Source: Eubacterium sp. (GTDB lineage: Bacteria > Bacillota > Clostridia > Lachnospirales > Lachnospiraceae). Taken from it: 64,000 bases of DNA. The stretch covers positions 1 to 64,000 of the forward strand of contig JAFVAQ010000021.1 in the NCBI GenBank assembly GCA_017480495.1, written 5' to 3'. Each line of letters begins with the position of its first letter. Positions within the stretch are counted from its first letter, which is position 1. This document shows positions 1 to 8,310 of this stretch, piece by piece. The notes under the pieces were generated by a model that saw only the letters and a list, made by a program, of their open reading frames with translations, did no database searches and was not told the origin of the DNA. The position numbers and the translations under genes are program-made.

Positions 1-1
1 T

Positions 2-148
2 CATTGTTGTGGTATGCTACATCCTGAAATGAAGAATTTAGCTATCCGTAAAATGACATGTGATTGCGGTCTTACAATAAGCCGTGACCAGAACGCTGCT
101 ATCAATATCCTAAACGAAGGATTACGACTACTGACTGAAGTGGCCTGA
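2..148 (+). CDS. tnpB: TnpB-family protein of an IS200/IS605 element, C-terminal end only
   Basis: Only the last 48 codons are in the window; the gene runs off the left edge. The tail carries the TnpB zinc-ribbon end (a CCG pair, then CDCG about 17 residues later) followed at once by SRDQNAAINIL, the RDxNAAxNI block of the last RuvC-like motif. In the IS200/IS605 family TnpB is an RNA-guided nuclease that works with an RNA made from the element's right end. Whether the upstream part is intact, and whether a tnpA transposase accompanies it, cannot be seen here. Confidence 0.9.
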   Translation, partial: HCCGMLHPEMKNLAIRKMTCDCGLTISRDQNAAINILNEGLRLLTEVA

Positions 149-291
149 AACTAAATATGACAGTAGGGATGGAATAGCCCAAACTTATACGCCTGTGGAC
201 ACTGTGTAAGACGAGCCGTTATGTATCATCGTAGCCAGCGCAGTAGTGGTTGAAGCAGGAAGCTCCGACTTCTATAAGTCGGAGTAGTTCA
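149..291 (+). ncRNA. IS605-type right end with probable omegaRNA scaffold
   Basis: About 140 non-coding bases follow the tnpB stop. They end in a 9-bp perfect hairpin, CTCCGACTT (263-271) with AAGTCGGAG (276-284) and a 4-nt loop, followed by TAGTTCAC. Subterminal hairpins close to the cleavage site are the hallmark of IS200/IS605 ends, and in this family the right-end transcript serves as the TnpB guide scaffold. The element boundary is placed near 291 by inference. The roughly 20 bases that follow would then be the guide segment. Confidence 0.6.
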
Positions 292-340
292 CTAAATGAT
301 TTAATTGTAAGAGCAGAGAAACGTAAAGAGGTTAATATAG

Positions 341-985
341 TTGAATACACGAAAAGAGGTTCTAGCATACGGTCTTTCATTTCCTGATACTTACCAGGAT
401 GCGCCGTTTCATGATGATAACTGGCAGCTTGTAAGATTTAAAGGGAATAAGAAAGCCTTTCTCTGGACATATGAAAGAAATGGATTTATAAATCTAAATG
501 TTAAGGTCGACCCGGATATGGCTTATTTCTGGCGCTCGGCTTATGAGTCGGTTATTCCTGGATATCATCAGAATAAGGACCACTGGAATACAGTAATCCT
601 GGATGGGACTATCCCTGATGAGGATGTGAAGCTGATGATAGAGCAGAGCTATGAGTTAATAAGTGACAGCCCCACTAAGAGAATATACGAGGCTGTAAAG
701 AAGATTCCGTATGGAAAGGTTGCTACATATTCCCAGATTGCCCGTCTTGCGGGAAATAGTAAAATGTCACGAGCTGTAGGAAATGCTCTTCATAAGAATC
801 CGGATCCTGATAATATACCATGCTTTAGAGTAGTGGATGCTAAAGGAACCTTGGCGGGTGGTTTTGCATTTGGCGGAGCCGAAGTTCAGGCAAAGCTTCT
901 CGAAGCTGAGGAAGTTAAGGTTAGCGAGAATAAGGTTGATCTCAGTATATATCAATGGGACGATTTAAATGAGGAGTTGTTTTAA
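341..985 (+). CDS. MmcQ/YjbR domain fused to an Ogt-type alkyltransferase domain
   Basis: This 214-residue protein has two parts. Residues 1 to about 108 resemble the MmcQ/YjbR DNA-binding fold (VRFKGNKKAFLW, VDPDMAYFWRSAY). Residues 113 to about 195 are the DNA-binding and active-site domain of O6-alkylguanine-DNA alkyltransferases (RIYEAVKKIPYGKVATY, SRAVGNALHKNP). The acceptor-cysteine motif normally reads PCHRV; here it is P160-C161-F162-R-V-V, so the alkyl-accepting Cys is kept but the neighbouring His is Phe. The start is TTG, supported by AAAGAGG at 325-331. It overlaps tcdA by one base, so the two are probably co-transcribed. Likely role: direct repair of alkylated guanine, or damage sensing if the altered site is inactive. 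Confidence 0.8.
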   Translation: MNTRKEVLAYGLSFPDTYQDAPFHDDNWQLVRFKGNKKAFLWTYERNGFINLNVKVDPDMAYFWRSAYESVIPGYHQNKDHWNTVILDGTIPDEDVKLMIEQSYELISDSPTKRIYEAVKKIPYGKVATYSQIARLAGNSKMSRAVGNALHKNPDPDNIPCFRVVDAKGTLAGGFAFGGAEVQAKLLEAEEVKVSENKVDLSIYQWDDLNEELF

Positions 986-1713
986 TGTTAAATCAGTTTT
1001 CTAGAACGGAGTTATTATACGGAACTGAAGCAATGGAAAGGCTTGCCGCCGCACGCGTTGCGGTTTTTGGAATAGGTGGAGTGGGTGGTTACACAGTTGA
1101 GGCTCTAGCTAGAAGCGGAGTAGGGGCTTTGGACCTTATAGATAATGACAAGGTTAGTCTTACAAATATTAACAGGCAGATAATTGCTACAACTAAAACG
1201 GTTGGGGAATACAAAGTTGATGTAGCAGAGAAACGAATTGCTGAAATTAATCCAGAGTGCAAAGTCAAAACATATAAAACTTTCTTTCTCCCTGAGACTA
1301 GTGATGAGTTTGATTTTAGAGAATATGATTATGTAGTTGACGCTATTGATACAGTAGCTGGAAAGCTTGCTATTATAGAAAAAGCAAAAAAGGAAGGAGT
1401 GTCAGTCATATCTTCGATGGGAGCAGGCAATAAGGTAAAGGTTTCTATGTTCGAAGTTACTGACATTTATAAGACTTCCATATGTCCTCTTGCGAAGGTG
1501 ATGAGACGTGAATGTAGGAAGAGGGGGATAGATTCCCTTAAGGTTGTTTATTCCAAGGAAGAACCTATCTCTCCAGTAGGGACAATAGAAGAAACTTCGG
1601 CAAAGAGAGTCATACCTGGTTCGACAGCCTTTGCTCCTTCGGTAGTTGGTCTTATTATAGCCGGTGAGGTGATTAATGACCTTGTGTCCTATATAAACAA
1701 TAACAAAAAATAG
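985..1713 (+). CDS. tcdA: tRNA threonylcarbamoyladenosine dehydratase
   Basis: A 242-residue ThiF/MoeB/E1-like protein. The nucleotide-binding loop GIGGVGG lies at residues 29-35, followed by LIDNDKVSLTNINRQI, the Asp/Asn/Arg block that positions ATP in this superfamily. Length and the segment SICPLAKVMRRECRKRGI match the TcdA (YgdL/CsdL) branch, which uses ATP to cyclise t6A37 of tRNA to ct6A, rather than the MoeB or ThiF branches. There is no C-terminal rhodanese or ubiquitin-like partner. The ATG shares a base with the preceding stop (TAATG). Confidence 0.88.
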   Translation: MLNQFSRTELLYGTEAMERLAAARVAVFGIGGVGGYTVEALARSGVGALDLIDNDKVSLTNINRQIIATTKTVGEYKVDVAEKRIAEINPECKVKTYKTFFLPETSDEFDFREYDYVVDAIDTVAGKLAIIEKAKKEGVSVISSMGAGNKVKVSMFEVTDIYKTSICPLAKVMRRECRKRGIDSLKVVYSKEEPISPVGTIEETSAKRVIPGSTAFAPSVVGLIIAGEVINDLVSYINNNKK

Positions 1714-1818
1714 GCAAAAGAGGATTAAATAATTTCAAAAAACATATCATATTTTCCGATTATATGATAAAATAAATCTCGCAAATATTTTATATATGAT
1801 TCGTTAGTAGGAGGAGAT

Positions 1819-2322
1819 ATGAAAGCAGCTATTATAATGGGTTCAACCAGCGATCTTCCAAAGGTAGAGCCTGCAATAAATCTTTTGAAAGATAAGAATG
1901 TTGATGTAAAGGTTAGATGTCTGTCAGCTCATAGAGCTTCAAAACAGTTGTCTGACTTTATTGAGGAGATTAATAATGACGAAACAGAAGTTATTATAAC
2001 AGCGGCTGGTATGGCGGCAGCGCTTCCTGGTGTGGTGGCTGCACAGACAATACTTCCAGTAATTGGAGTTCCTTTATCAGGTTCTGTGCTTGATGGACAG
2101 GACGCTCTGTTTTCAATAGTTCAGATGCCACCTGGAATTCCGGTTGCAACAGTAGCTATAAATGGAGCGAAGAATGCAGGATGGCTTGCACTTGAGATTA
2201 TGGCAGTTAAGCACCCGGATCTGAGGAATGTTCTTCTGGCAGAGCGTAAGAGCATGCAGGATGTAGCACTTCTTGCAAATGATGAAATAATAGCAAAGTA
2301 TGAGAGCTCAGAAAAAGAATAA
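1819..2322 (+). CDS. purE: N5-carboxyaminoimidazole ribonucleotide mutase, class I
   Basis: At 167 residues this is the expected size for PurE. The phosphate loop MGSTSDLP is at residues 7-14, and the catalytic SAHRA (residues 36-40) contains the His that shuttles the proton and CO2 in converting N5-CAIR to CAIR. Further family blocks include AAGMAAALPGVVA and LSGSVLDGQDALFS. A perfect GGAGGAG ribosome site precedes the ATG. No purK is adjacent; purC lies convergently just downstream, and purM, purN and purD are at the far end of the window, so the purine pathway is split into several units. Confidence 0.95.
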   Translation: MKAAIIMGSTSDLPKVEPAINLLKDKNVDVKVRCLSAHRASKQLSDFIEEINNDETEVIITAAGMAAALPGVVAAQTILPVIGVPLSGSVLDGQDALFSIVQMPPGIPVATVAINGAKNAGWLALEIMAVKHPDLRNVLLAERKSMQDVALLANDEIIAKYESSEKE

Positions 2323-2363
2323 TACATATAAATAGTTTATTTTAATATTATAAAGCGAAAAAA

Positions 2364-2391
2364 TAAGAGGTGGTTGATGATCCACCTCTTA
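2364..2391. terminator. Bidirectional terminator between purE and purC
   Basis: A 10-bp perfect stem, TAAGAGGTGG with CCACCTCTTA around an 8-nt loop, has an A-run on the left and T-rich sequence on the right. It lies between the convergent purE and purC ends and can stop transcription from both sides. Confidence 0.85.
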
Positions 2392-2415
2392 TCTTTTATC
2401 TAAATGTAGTTCTTT

Positions 2416-3288
2416 TTATAAGTCTTTGCCTGTAAGCATCTTGTAAGCTGACAGATACTTGTCGATGGTTTTGTCTACGATGTCCTGTGGGAGCTCCCAA
2501 TTCTCAGGCTCGTTCTTGTTTGCATCTGACTTCAGCCAGTCACGTGCAAACTGCTTATCAAATGAAGGCTGACCATGTCCTGGTTCATAACCATCTGCTG
2601 GCCAGAAACGAGAGGAGTCAGGGGTGAGCATCTCATCACCGACTACGATATTTCCATTCTCATCAAGACCGAACTCAAACTTCGTATCTGCGATTATGAT
2701 GCCTTTTGTAAGTGCATAGTCTGCACATTTATTGTAAAGTGCGAGAGTGTAATCGCGAAGCTTTTCAGCATATTCCTGACCTTTTCCAGGAAACTCTTTC
2801 TCAAGAACTTCAACTGACTTCTCAAAGGAGATATTCTCATCATGATCTCCAAGATCAGCCTTTGTTGAAGGTGTATAGATAGCTTCAGGAAGCTTGTCGC
2901 TCTCCTTTAATCCTTCAGGAAGCTTGATTCCACAAACAGTTCCGTTCTCCTGGTAGCTTGCCCAACCACTACCTGTGATGTATCCGCGAACGATGCACTC
3001 TATAGGAAGCATTGTAAGCTTCTTACACATCATACTATTTCCATCGTAGTCTGGCTGTTGGAAAAACTCAGGCATATCCTTTACATCTACAGATATCATA
3101 TGGTTTGGCAGGATATCTTCTGTCATATCGAACCAGAACTTAGACATCTGAGTAAGAACAGTACCTTTTTTGTTAATCTTGTTCTTAAGTATTACGTCAT
3201 AGCAGCTGATTCTATCAGTTGCTACCATAATCAGGCTATCGCCATTGTCGTAAATCTCTCTAACTTTTCCTTCCTTAACAGGTTTCAT
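2416..3288 (-). CDS. purC: Phosphoribosylaminoimidazole-succinocarboxamide (SAICAR) synthase
   Basis: This 290-residue protein joins CAIR and aspartate with ATP to give SAICAR. The N-terminus GKVREIYD and the block [16 protein letters not shown] are the PurC signature, and [14 protein letters not shown] and [15 protein letters not shown] are the further substrate and Mg sites. The length matches the longer PurC type with a C-terminal extension ([20 protein letters not shown]) rather than the 235-residue type. It is convergent with purE. The 235 bp separating it from the divergent gene at 3524 probably hold both promoters; no purine riboswitch core was recognised there. Confidence 0.95.
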   Translation of the reverse strand: MKPVKEGKVREIYDNGDSLIMVATDRISCYDVILKNKINKKGTVLTQMSKFWFDMTEDILPNHMISVDVKDMPEFFQQPDYDGNSMMCKKLTMLPIECIVRGYITGSGWASYQENGTVCGIKLPEGLKESDKLPEAIYTPSTKADLGDHDENISFEKSVEVLEKEFPGKGQEYAEKLRDYTLALYNKCADYALTKGIIIADTKFEFGLDENGNIVVGDEMLTPDSSRFWPADGYEPGHGQPSFDKQFARDWLKSDANKNEPENWELPQDIVDKTIDKYLSAYKMLTGKDL

Positions 3289-3523
3289 CTTCGTTACCTC
3301 ACGTACTTCTATTATTTATATTCTGCGTAAGTTTAGTGTTTTCCGCAGTAGGTATATAGCATAGTCCCTTTAACTAAAAAAATCAAGGCTAGAATGGTTA
3401 CAAATATATAAAAAATCTACTCTTTATTGTATAAATGTTATCTTTAAAATGAGATTATGTTGTGGTACAATAAAATTCGAATGGACTTAAGTTTTGATGG
3501 GGAATAATCCTGGAGGGTGAGCA

Positions 3524-4666
3524 ATGAAAAAACCATTTTCAAATGCGTATGAATCTATAAAAAAACTTCTTAGAAATATCTTCGGTAAAAAGGGAGAAGA
3601 GGTTACTGAAGAAGTAAATTCTACAGCGGAACAGCAGACAGAAGAGGCGGCTCCAGAGGCAGCGCCGGAAATGTCCTCAGATGACAGAGAAAAGCTTGTC
3701 GAAGAGGTTCTGGCTAGTCTTGAGAAGGAAAAGAAGGAAGAGGCTAAGGCACCGGAGAGTAAGACTGAGGCGAAGAAGGCGGCTGACAAAGCAAAAGCTT
3801 CTATGACGGAAGAGCAGAAGTATGAGGAAGAGGTTCGTAAGAGAGCCGAGAGAGCTGCAAAGAGAGAAGCTGAGGATAAGAAGAAGGAAGCTGAAGAGGT
3901 AATGTCTTCAGCAAATTCAAATAGAGTTCGATGGGTAACAGATCCAGTTACAGGAGAAGAGATTACTCTAGGAAAGCTTCCAGCGGAAGCTACTTATCTT
4001 AAGAAATATACAAGAATCCAGACTACCTCTGATGATGTTATCTTATCAATCAATTCTATACTGAAGCATCCAGATATGCCTAAGAATATAGTTATTCTTG
4101 GAAGAAATGGATTTGGTACAGTTAAGGTTGGAGAGGATTTCGCTAGAAGCTTCTACAGTTTGGGACTTGTTTCTTCGGACAAGATAGCGAAGACCAAAGC
4201 TAAGCAGCTTAACAAGATGGGACTTGAGAAATTATCGGCTCTTAAGGGTGGATGTCTGATAGTTGAAAATGCTGGTCTGGTATCCTTTGATAAACTAGTT
4301 GAGGTTATTAAGGATTCGGCTCCAGAAAATAATAATTATGTTGTAATACTTACAGGTGAGATAGATTCCTTATCAAACTTCTTTGAGGAAAATGATGAGA
4401 TAGTAGATGAGTTCATCTACCTGATCGATATCCATAAGATCAAGGATAGAGGAATGATGCACCTAGCTAAGGGTTACGTGAAGGAAAAAGGTTACACCGC
4501 GGAGAAGCCGATATTTGATAGACTTAAAGAATCCCTTAAGGGAATGGAAGAAGGAAATATCGATAGATTTGTTGCTCGTATCGATGAGGTCATGGAAAAA
4601 TGTGATGCACGAGAAGCGGCGGCTGGAAGTACTTCAAAACAAATTGAATTGGAAGATACAAACTAG
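3524..4666 (+). CDS. Charged-linker protein with a degenerate SpoVK/CbbX-like AAA domain
   Basis: A 380-residue protein. Residues 5-23 could form a basic amphipathic helix, residues 24 to about 130 are a Glu/Lys/Ala-rich, probably coiled linker, and residues about 155-360 follow the order of motifs of a SpoVK/CbbX-type AAA module. The Walker A position reads GRNGFGTV (193-200), where GxxGxGK[ST] is expected, so the catalytic Lys and Thr are missing. The Walker B position reads CLIVENAGL, with Asp-Glu replaced by Glu248-Asn249. The surrounding framework (FARSFYSLGLVSSDK, YVVILTGEIDSLSNFFEEN) is intact, suggesting a retained fold without ATP hydrolysis. The gene stands alone and ends in a strong terminator. 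Function is not known; a scaffold or regulatory pseudo-ATPase is inferred. Confidence 0.6.
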   Translation: MKKPFSNAYESIKKLLRNIFGKKGEEVTEEVNSTAEQQTEEAAPEAAPEMSSDDREKLVEEVLASLEKEKKEEAKAPESKTEAKKAADKAKASMTEEQKYEEEVRKRAERAAKREAEDKKKEAEEVMSSANSNRVRWVTDPVTGEEITLGKLPAEATYLKKYTRIQTTSDDVILSINSILKHPDMPKNIVILGRNGFGTVKVGEDFARSFYSLGLVSSDKIAKTKAKQLNKMGLEKLSALKGGCLIVENAGLVSFDKLVEVIKDSAPENNNYVVILTGEIDSLSNFFEENDEIVDEFIYLIDIHKIKDRGMMHLAKGYVKEKGYTAEKPIFDRLKESLKGMEEGNIDRFVARIDEVMEKCDAREAAAGSTSKQIELEDTN

Positions 4667-4685
4667 AATTAAATAATAATTAGTG

Positions 4686-4713
4686 AACAGATTAGGGTTT
4701 CCCCTAATCTGTT
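4686..4713 (+). terminator. Intrinsic terminator after the AAA-like gene
   Basis: A 12-bp stem, AACAGATTAGGG with CCCTAATCTGTT and a 4-nt loop, runs into TTGCTTTA. It lies between the AAA-like gene and topB. The possible upstream TTG/GTG starts of topB would fall inside this hairpin, which argues for the later ATG. Confidence 0.8.
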
Positions 4714-4736
4714 TGCTTTATGTAAAAGGAAGAATT

Positions 4737-6779
4737 ATGAAGAAACTATTTATAGCCGAGAAACCTTCTGTTGCTCAGCAGTTCGCTGACGCTCTCAAGG
4801 TAAAAGGGTCTCGTAAGGATGGCTATATAGAGGATGAAAACCACATAGTAACATGGTGCGTAGGACATCTCGTGGCAATGAGTTATCCGGATGCGTATGA
4901 TGAAAAACTGAAGAGATGGTCTATGGATACCATTCCATTTATACCAGATTCCTATAAGTATGAGGTTATTCCTGCGGTTAGTAAGCAGTTCAATGTTGTT
5001 AAGAATCTACTCAGAAGAGATGATGTAGAAACAATATATGTATGTACTGACTCTGGACGAGAAGGAGAATATATATATAGACTAGTAGATAAACTAGCCG
5101 AAGTTCCTGATACAAAGGATAAGAGAAGAGTGTGGATAGATTCTCAGACGGAGGAGGAAATCCTTCGTGGAATCAGAGAAGCAAAACCTCTATCAGAATA
5201 TGATAATCTTAGCTGCGCAGCTTATCTAAGAGCTAAGGAAGACTATTTGATGGGAATTAATTTCTCTAGAGCACTTACTCTTAAATATTCCTATCCGATT
5301 AAACAATATCTCGGTGTAGATAAATGTGTTGTTTCCGTTGGTCGAGTTATGACCTGCGTTCTTGGGATGATAGTTAAGAGAGAAAGGGAGATTAGAGAAT
5401 TCGTATCTACTCCTTTCTACAGAGTTATTGGCAAAATAAATGATGGAATGTTTGATGCTGAGTGGAAGGCTGTAGAAGGTAGTAAATACTATGGCAGTCC
5501 TAAGCTATATAAGGAAAATGGTTTCAAGGAGAGAAAGGATGCGGAGGAACTGATAGATTATTTCTCTGAGGAAAAACCGATAGAGATGATTATCGAGAAC
5601 ATTTCCAAGAAGACGGAGAAGAAGAATCCGCCTATGCTTTACAACCTGGCGGAGCTTCAGAATGATTGCTCCAGGATGTTTAAGATAAGTCCTTCTGAAA
5701 CTCTTTCGATAGTTCAGGAGTTATATGAGAAGAAACTGGTAACTTATCCAAGAACTGATGCCAGAGTTTTATCTACGGCGATAGCTAAGGAAATTGATAA
5801 GAATATAAGAGGACTTTGCAATTATCAGCCACTTGCTGGATATGCACAGAATATAATTAATCAGGGTGGTTACAAAGGGATAGCGAAGTCAAAGTATGTA
5901 AATGACAAACTCATAACAGATCACTATGCAATTATTCCGACAGGTCAGGGCTTGGGGCAGTTACCTAAGCTTACGGCTATTCAGTCAAAGGTTTATGATA
6001 TAGTTGTAAGAAGATTCCTGTCGATATTTTATCCACCAGCGGAATATAAGAAAATATCGCTTGTTCTCAAATGCAGGACGGAGCAATTTAATGCCTCCTT
6101 CAAGTTGCTATCAAAACCTGGATATCTGATGATTGCTGATCCAAAGATTTATAATAAGGCTGAGAAAGAAGCAACTAAGGCTAAGAACGATGATGAATCG
6201 GGAGATAAGGATTCAGAAGGTCAGGGCGAGATTGTTGCTACAGAAGATGTAATGGAATATGTCTCAGGGCTTAAGAAGGGAATGAAGCTACCTTGCTCGG
6301 GATTCGACATTAAAGAAGGAAAAACGAATCCACCTAAACGCTATACTTCCGGTTCTATGATTCTGGCTATGGAGAATGCCGGACAACTAATAGAGGATGA
6401 GGAACTAAGAGAACAGATAAAGGGTAGTGGTATAGGAACTTCCGCGACAAGAGACTCAATTATAACAAAGCTTGTTAATAATAAGTATATTAATCTAAAT
6501 AAGAAAACTCAGGTGCTTACACCTACATTCTTAGGCGAAATAATCTACGATGTAGTCCTATATTCTATAAATGGACTACTCAGGGCAGATTTAACCGCTA
6601 GCTGGGAATATGGACTATCGGGTGTTGCAGACGGTTCGATAACCGAAGAAGAGTATATGACTAAGCTTAGAGAATATGTTGAGAAATACACTAATGCAGT
6701 TAAATCGGTTAGAAATCAAAATCAGATGCATTTTGTATTCGACAAAACCAAACCATTCTATACAAAAAACACAAAGTGA
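4737..6779 (+). CDS. topB: DNA topoisomerase III (type IA)
   Basis: A 680-residue type IA topoisomerase. The N-terminal Toprim domain begins KKLFIAEKPSVAQQFADAL, with the acidic block CTDSGREGEYIYRL, and the active-site tyrosine is Tyr337 in TYPRTDAR. The protein lacks C-terminal zinc fingers and has GHLVAMSYPDAYDE near the start, both TopB rather than TopA traits. A hydrophilic insert (about residues 463-490, Glu/Asp/Lys-rich) interrupts the second half. It relaxes negative supercoils and decatenates single-stranded junctions. The ATG at 4737 was chosen because it follows AAAGGAAG; an in-frame extension to 4683 crosses a terminator. It begins a run of closely spaced genes that extends to 13147. 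Confidence 0.92.
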   Translation: MKKLFIAEKPSVAQQFADALKVKGSRKDGYIEDENHIVTWCVGHLVAMSYPDAYDEKLKRWSMDTIPFIPDSYKYEVIPAVSKQFNVVKNLLRRDDVETIYVCTDSGREGEYIYRLVDKLAEVPDTKDKRRVWIDSQTEEEILRGIREAKPLSEYDNLSCAAYLRAKEDYLMGINFSRALTLKYSYPIKQYLGVDKCVVSVGRVMTCVLGMIVKREREIREFVSTPFYRVIGKINDGMFDAEWKAVEGSKYYGSPKLYKENGFKERKDAEELIDYFSEEKPIEMIIENISKKTEKKNPPMLYNLAELQNDCSRMFKISPSETLSIVQELYEKKLVTYPRTDARVLSTAIAKEIDKNIRGLCNYQPLAGYAQNIINQGGYKGIAKSKYVNDKLITDHYAIIPTGQGLGQLPKLTAIQSKVYDIVVRRFLSIFYPPAEYKKISLVLKCRTEQFNASFKLLSKPGYLMIADPKIYNKAEKEATKAKNDDESGDKDSEGQGEIVATEDVMEYVSGLKKGMKLPCSGFDIKEGKTNPPKRYTSGSMILAMENAGQLIEDEELREQIKGSGIGTSATRDSIITKLVNNKYINLNKKTQVLTPTFLGEIIYDVVLYSINGLLRADLTASWEYGLSGVADGSITEEEYMTKLREYVEKYTNAVKSVRNQNQMHFVFDKTKPFYTKNTK

Positions 6780-6794
6780 TTTAAGGAGAAAAAG

Positions 6795-7496
6795 ATGAAC
6801 GAAGCATACGTAACAGTAAAAGAATTATACGATCTAACTCATACTAAGGCTGCAGATTTACTTGGCAGCGTAACTTATCCATGGGAGGCACTTCCAAAGA
6901 TAAAGGATTTTATCCTAGAACTTGGAGCAAAGATAGATGCCGATCCAGAGCAGTCTGCTCAGTATGAGAAAAGAGGAGAAGATATATGGATTCATAAAAC
7001 CGCAAAGGTTTTTGACAGCGCATATATAGCTGGTCCATGTATAATTGGTGCAGGAACTGAGGTTAGACAGTGTGCCTTCGTTAGAGGTAGTGCACTAGTT
7101 GGTGAAAACTGCGTTGTAGGTAATTCTACAGAGCTTAAGAATGTTATTATTTTCGATAATGTTCAGGTTCCACATTATAATTATGTAGGGGACTCCATAC
7201 TTGGTTTTAAGTCACATATGGGAGCTGGCTCTATTACTTCAAATGTTAAATCAGATAAAACCCTTGTAACAGTAAAGGGCTATGGAGATTATTCGGATAT
7301 TCAGATAGAAACAGGCCTTAAGAAGTTTGGCGCTATGCTGGGGGATCATGTTGAGGTAGGCTGTAATAGCGTACTGAATCCTGGAAGTGTGATAGGACGT
7401 AATTCTAATATTTATCCTCTGTCACCTGTTAGAGGATATGTTCCAGCTAATAGCATTTATAAAACTGGTGGAATTATTGCTGGTAAGGAAGAATAA
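6795..7496 (+). CDS. Left-handed beta-helix protein, GlmU C-terminal-like
   Basis: A 233-residue protein made mostly of hexapeptide repeats (IWIHKTAKVFDSAYIAGPCI, then VGENCVVGNSTELKNVIIFD), the left-handed beta-helix of the acyltransferase superfamily. The motif VPHYNYVGDSILGFKSHMGA resembles the acetyltransferase part of GlmU. The nucleotidyltransferase domain that makes UDP-GlcNAc is absent; residues 1-55 are a short helical lead. It may act with a separate pyrophosphorylase or acetylate another sugar phosphate. It lies 15 bases from topB and 17 from the next gene, so it is probably co-transcribed with both. Confidence 0.7.
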   Translation: MNEAYVTVKELYDLTHTKAADLLGSVTYPWEALPKIKDFILELGAKIDADPEQSAQYEKRGEDIWIHKTAKVFDSAYIAGPCIIGAGTEVRQCAFVRGSALVGENCVVGNSTELKNVIIFDNVQVPHYNYVGDSILGFKSHMGAGSITSNVKSDKTLVTVKGYGDYSDIQIETGLKKFGAMLGDHVEVGCNSVLNPGSVIGRNSNIYPLSPVRGYVPANSIYKTGGIIAGKEE

Positions 7497-7513
7497 TATT
7501 TTCGGAGAACGGT

Positions 7514-8290
7514 ATGAAGCAGGGGATAATCGTAGTAAATCATGGTACAGTAGATCAGGAAGTCAGAACCAGAAGTATAGATGATTTTGTTCTATCTATC
7601 GGTGATAGACTCGAAGAGGCAGACATAGTTGCTGTATATACAGATGGAGATATAAGAAAGCGTCTCCGGGAAAACGTCGGTGAAAAGGTTCAGAATCTTA
7701 AGGCGGCTATTCTTTCTATGAAGGAGAGAGGCGTTACAGATCTAGTAGTTGTATCTACAAATGTACATGATTGTGATGAATATAAGCAGATGAAGGAGGA
7801 GACGGTTGGACTCGCGGGACTCTTCAGGACGGTGGGGATATCACAGCCACTTCTTTATTCTGAAACTGATATGAACGTTTCTGCAAGAGCTGTTAAAAGT
7901 GCATTCGGCGAAAGGGTTGGCGAGGATATGCTGATCCTGGTTATGTCAGGAGATAAAACAGATGGTGTAGAGGAGCTTAAGCTATTTGAAAAATCCTTGC
8001 AGGAACATATTCCTAATTCCCATGTTGCGACTCTTCATGGGGAGAATAAATTATATAGGATAATAAAGAAGCTGAAGGCGGACGGGATAGAATCAGGAAG
8101 AGTGGTTCTAGTGCCTTTTGAGTTTATAGCAGGAGAAAATGTTGAAAATGAGGTCTCACGGGAGTATACTGTGCTTGCTGAACGTCTGGAGTCGGAAGGC
8201 TATACAGTTGAACAGCTATTTAAAGGCCTGGCAGAGTATGACGAATTCCAGAGACTGTATATGAGACATTTATATGATGCTGCCAGATAA
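7514..8290 (+). CDS. CbiK-fold chelatase-like protein lacking the catalytic residues
   Basis: A 258-residue protein that follows the sirohydrochlorin cobaltochelatase CbiK along its length: IIVVNHGT for the N-terminal VVSFGT, VYTDGDIRKRLR for the S/TSG..IRKLR block, DCDEYKQM for GDEYEKI, and LVPFEFIAGENVENEV for LMPLMLVAGDHAINDM. By my alignment from memory, all three metal-handling residues are changed: the first His (GHG) lies in VMSGDKTD, the Glu becomes His175 in TLHGEN, and the last His becomes Asn209. No cobalamin or siroheme genes are nearby; it sits between a beta-helix protein and K+ channel genes. Metal insertion into a tetrapyrrole is therefore doubtful and a binding or new catalytic role more likely. 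Confidence 0.6.
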   Translation: MKQGIIVVNHGTVDQEVRTRSIDDFVLSIGDRLEEADIVAVYTDGDIRKRLRENVGEKVQNLKAAILSMKERGVTDLVVVSTNVHDCDEYKQMKEETVGLAGLFRTVGISQPLLYSETDMNVSARAVKSAFGERVGEDMLILVMSGDKTDGVEELKLFEKSLQEHIPNSHVATLHGENKLYRIIKKLKADGIESGRVVLVPFEFIAGENVENEVSREYTVLAERLESEGYTVEQLFKGLAEYDEFQRLYMRHLYDAAR

Positions 8291-8310
8291 TAGATAAAAC
8301 GGAGAAACTT

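Noticed and set aside
3289..3523. Possible purine riboswitch or PurR site between purC and the AAA-like gene
   Set aside because: No aptamer core or palindromic PurR-like box was found; only a weak 5-bp CTGCG/CGCAG pairing.
4683..4736. Upstream extension of topB by 18 codons
   Set aside because: It crosses a 12-bp intrinsic terminator, while the later ATG has a ribosome site and the conserved N-terminus.
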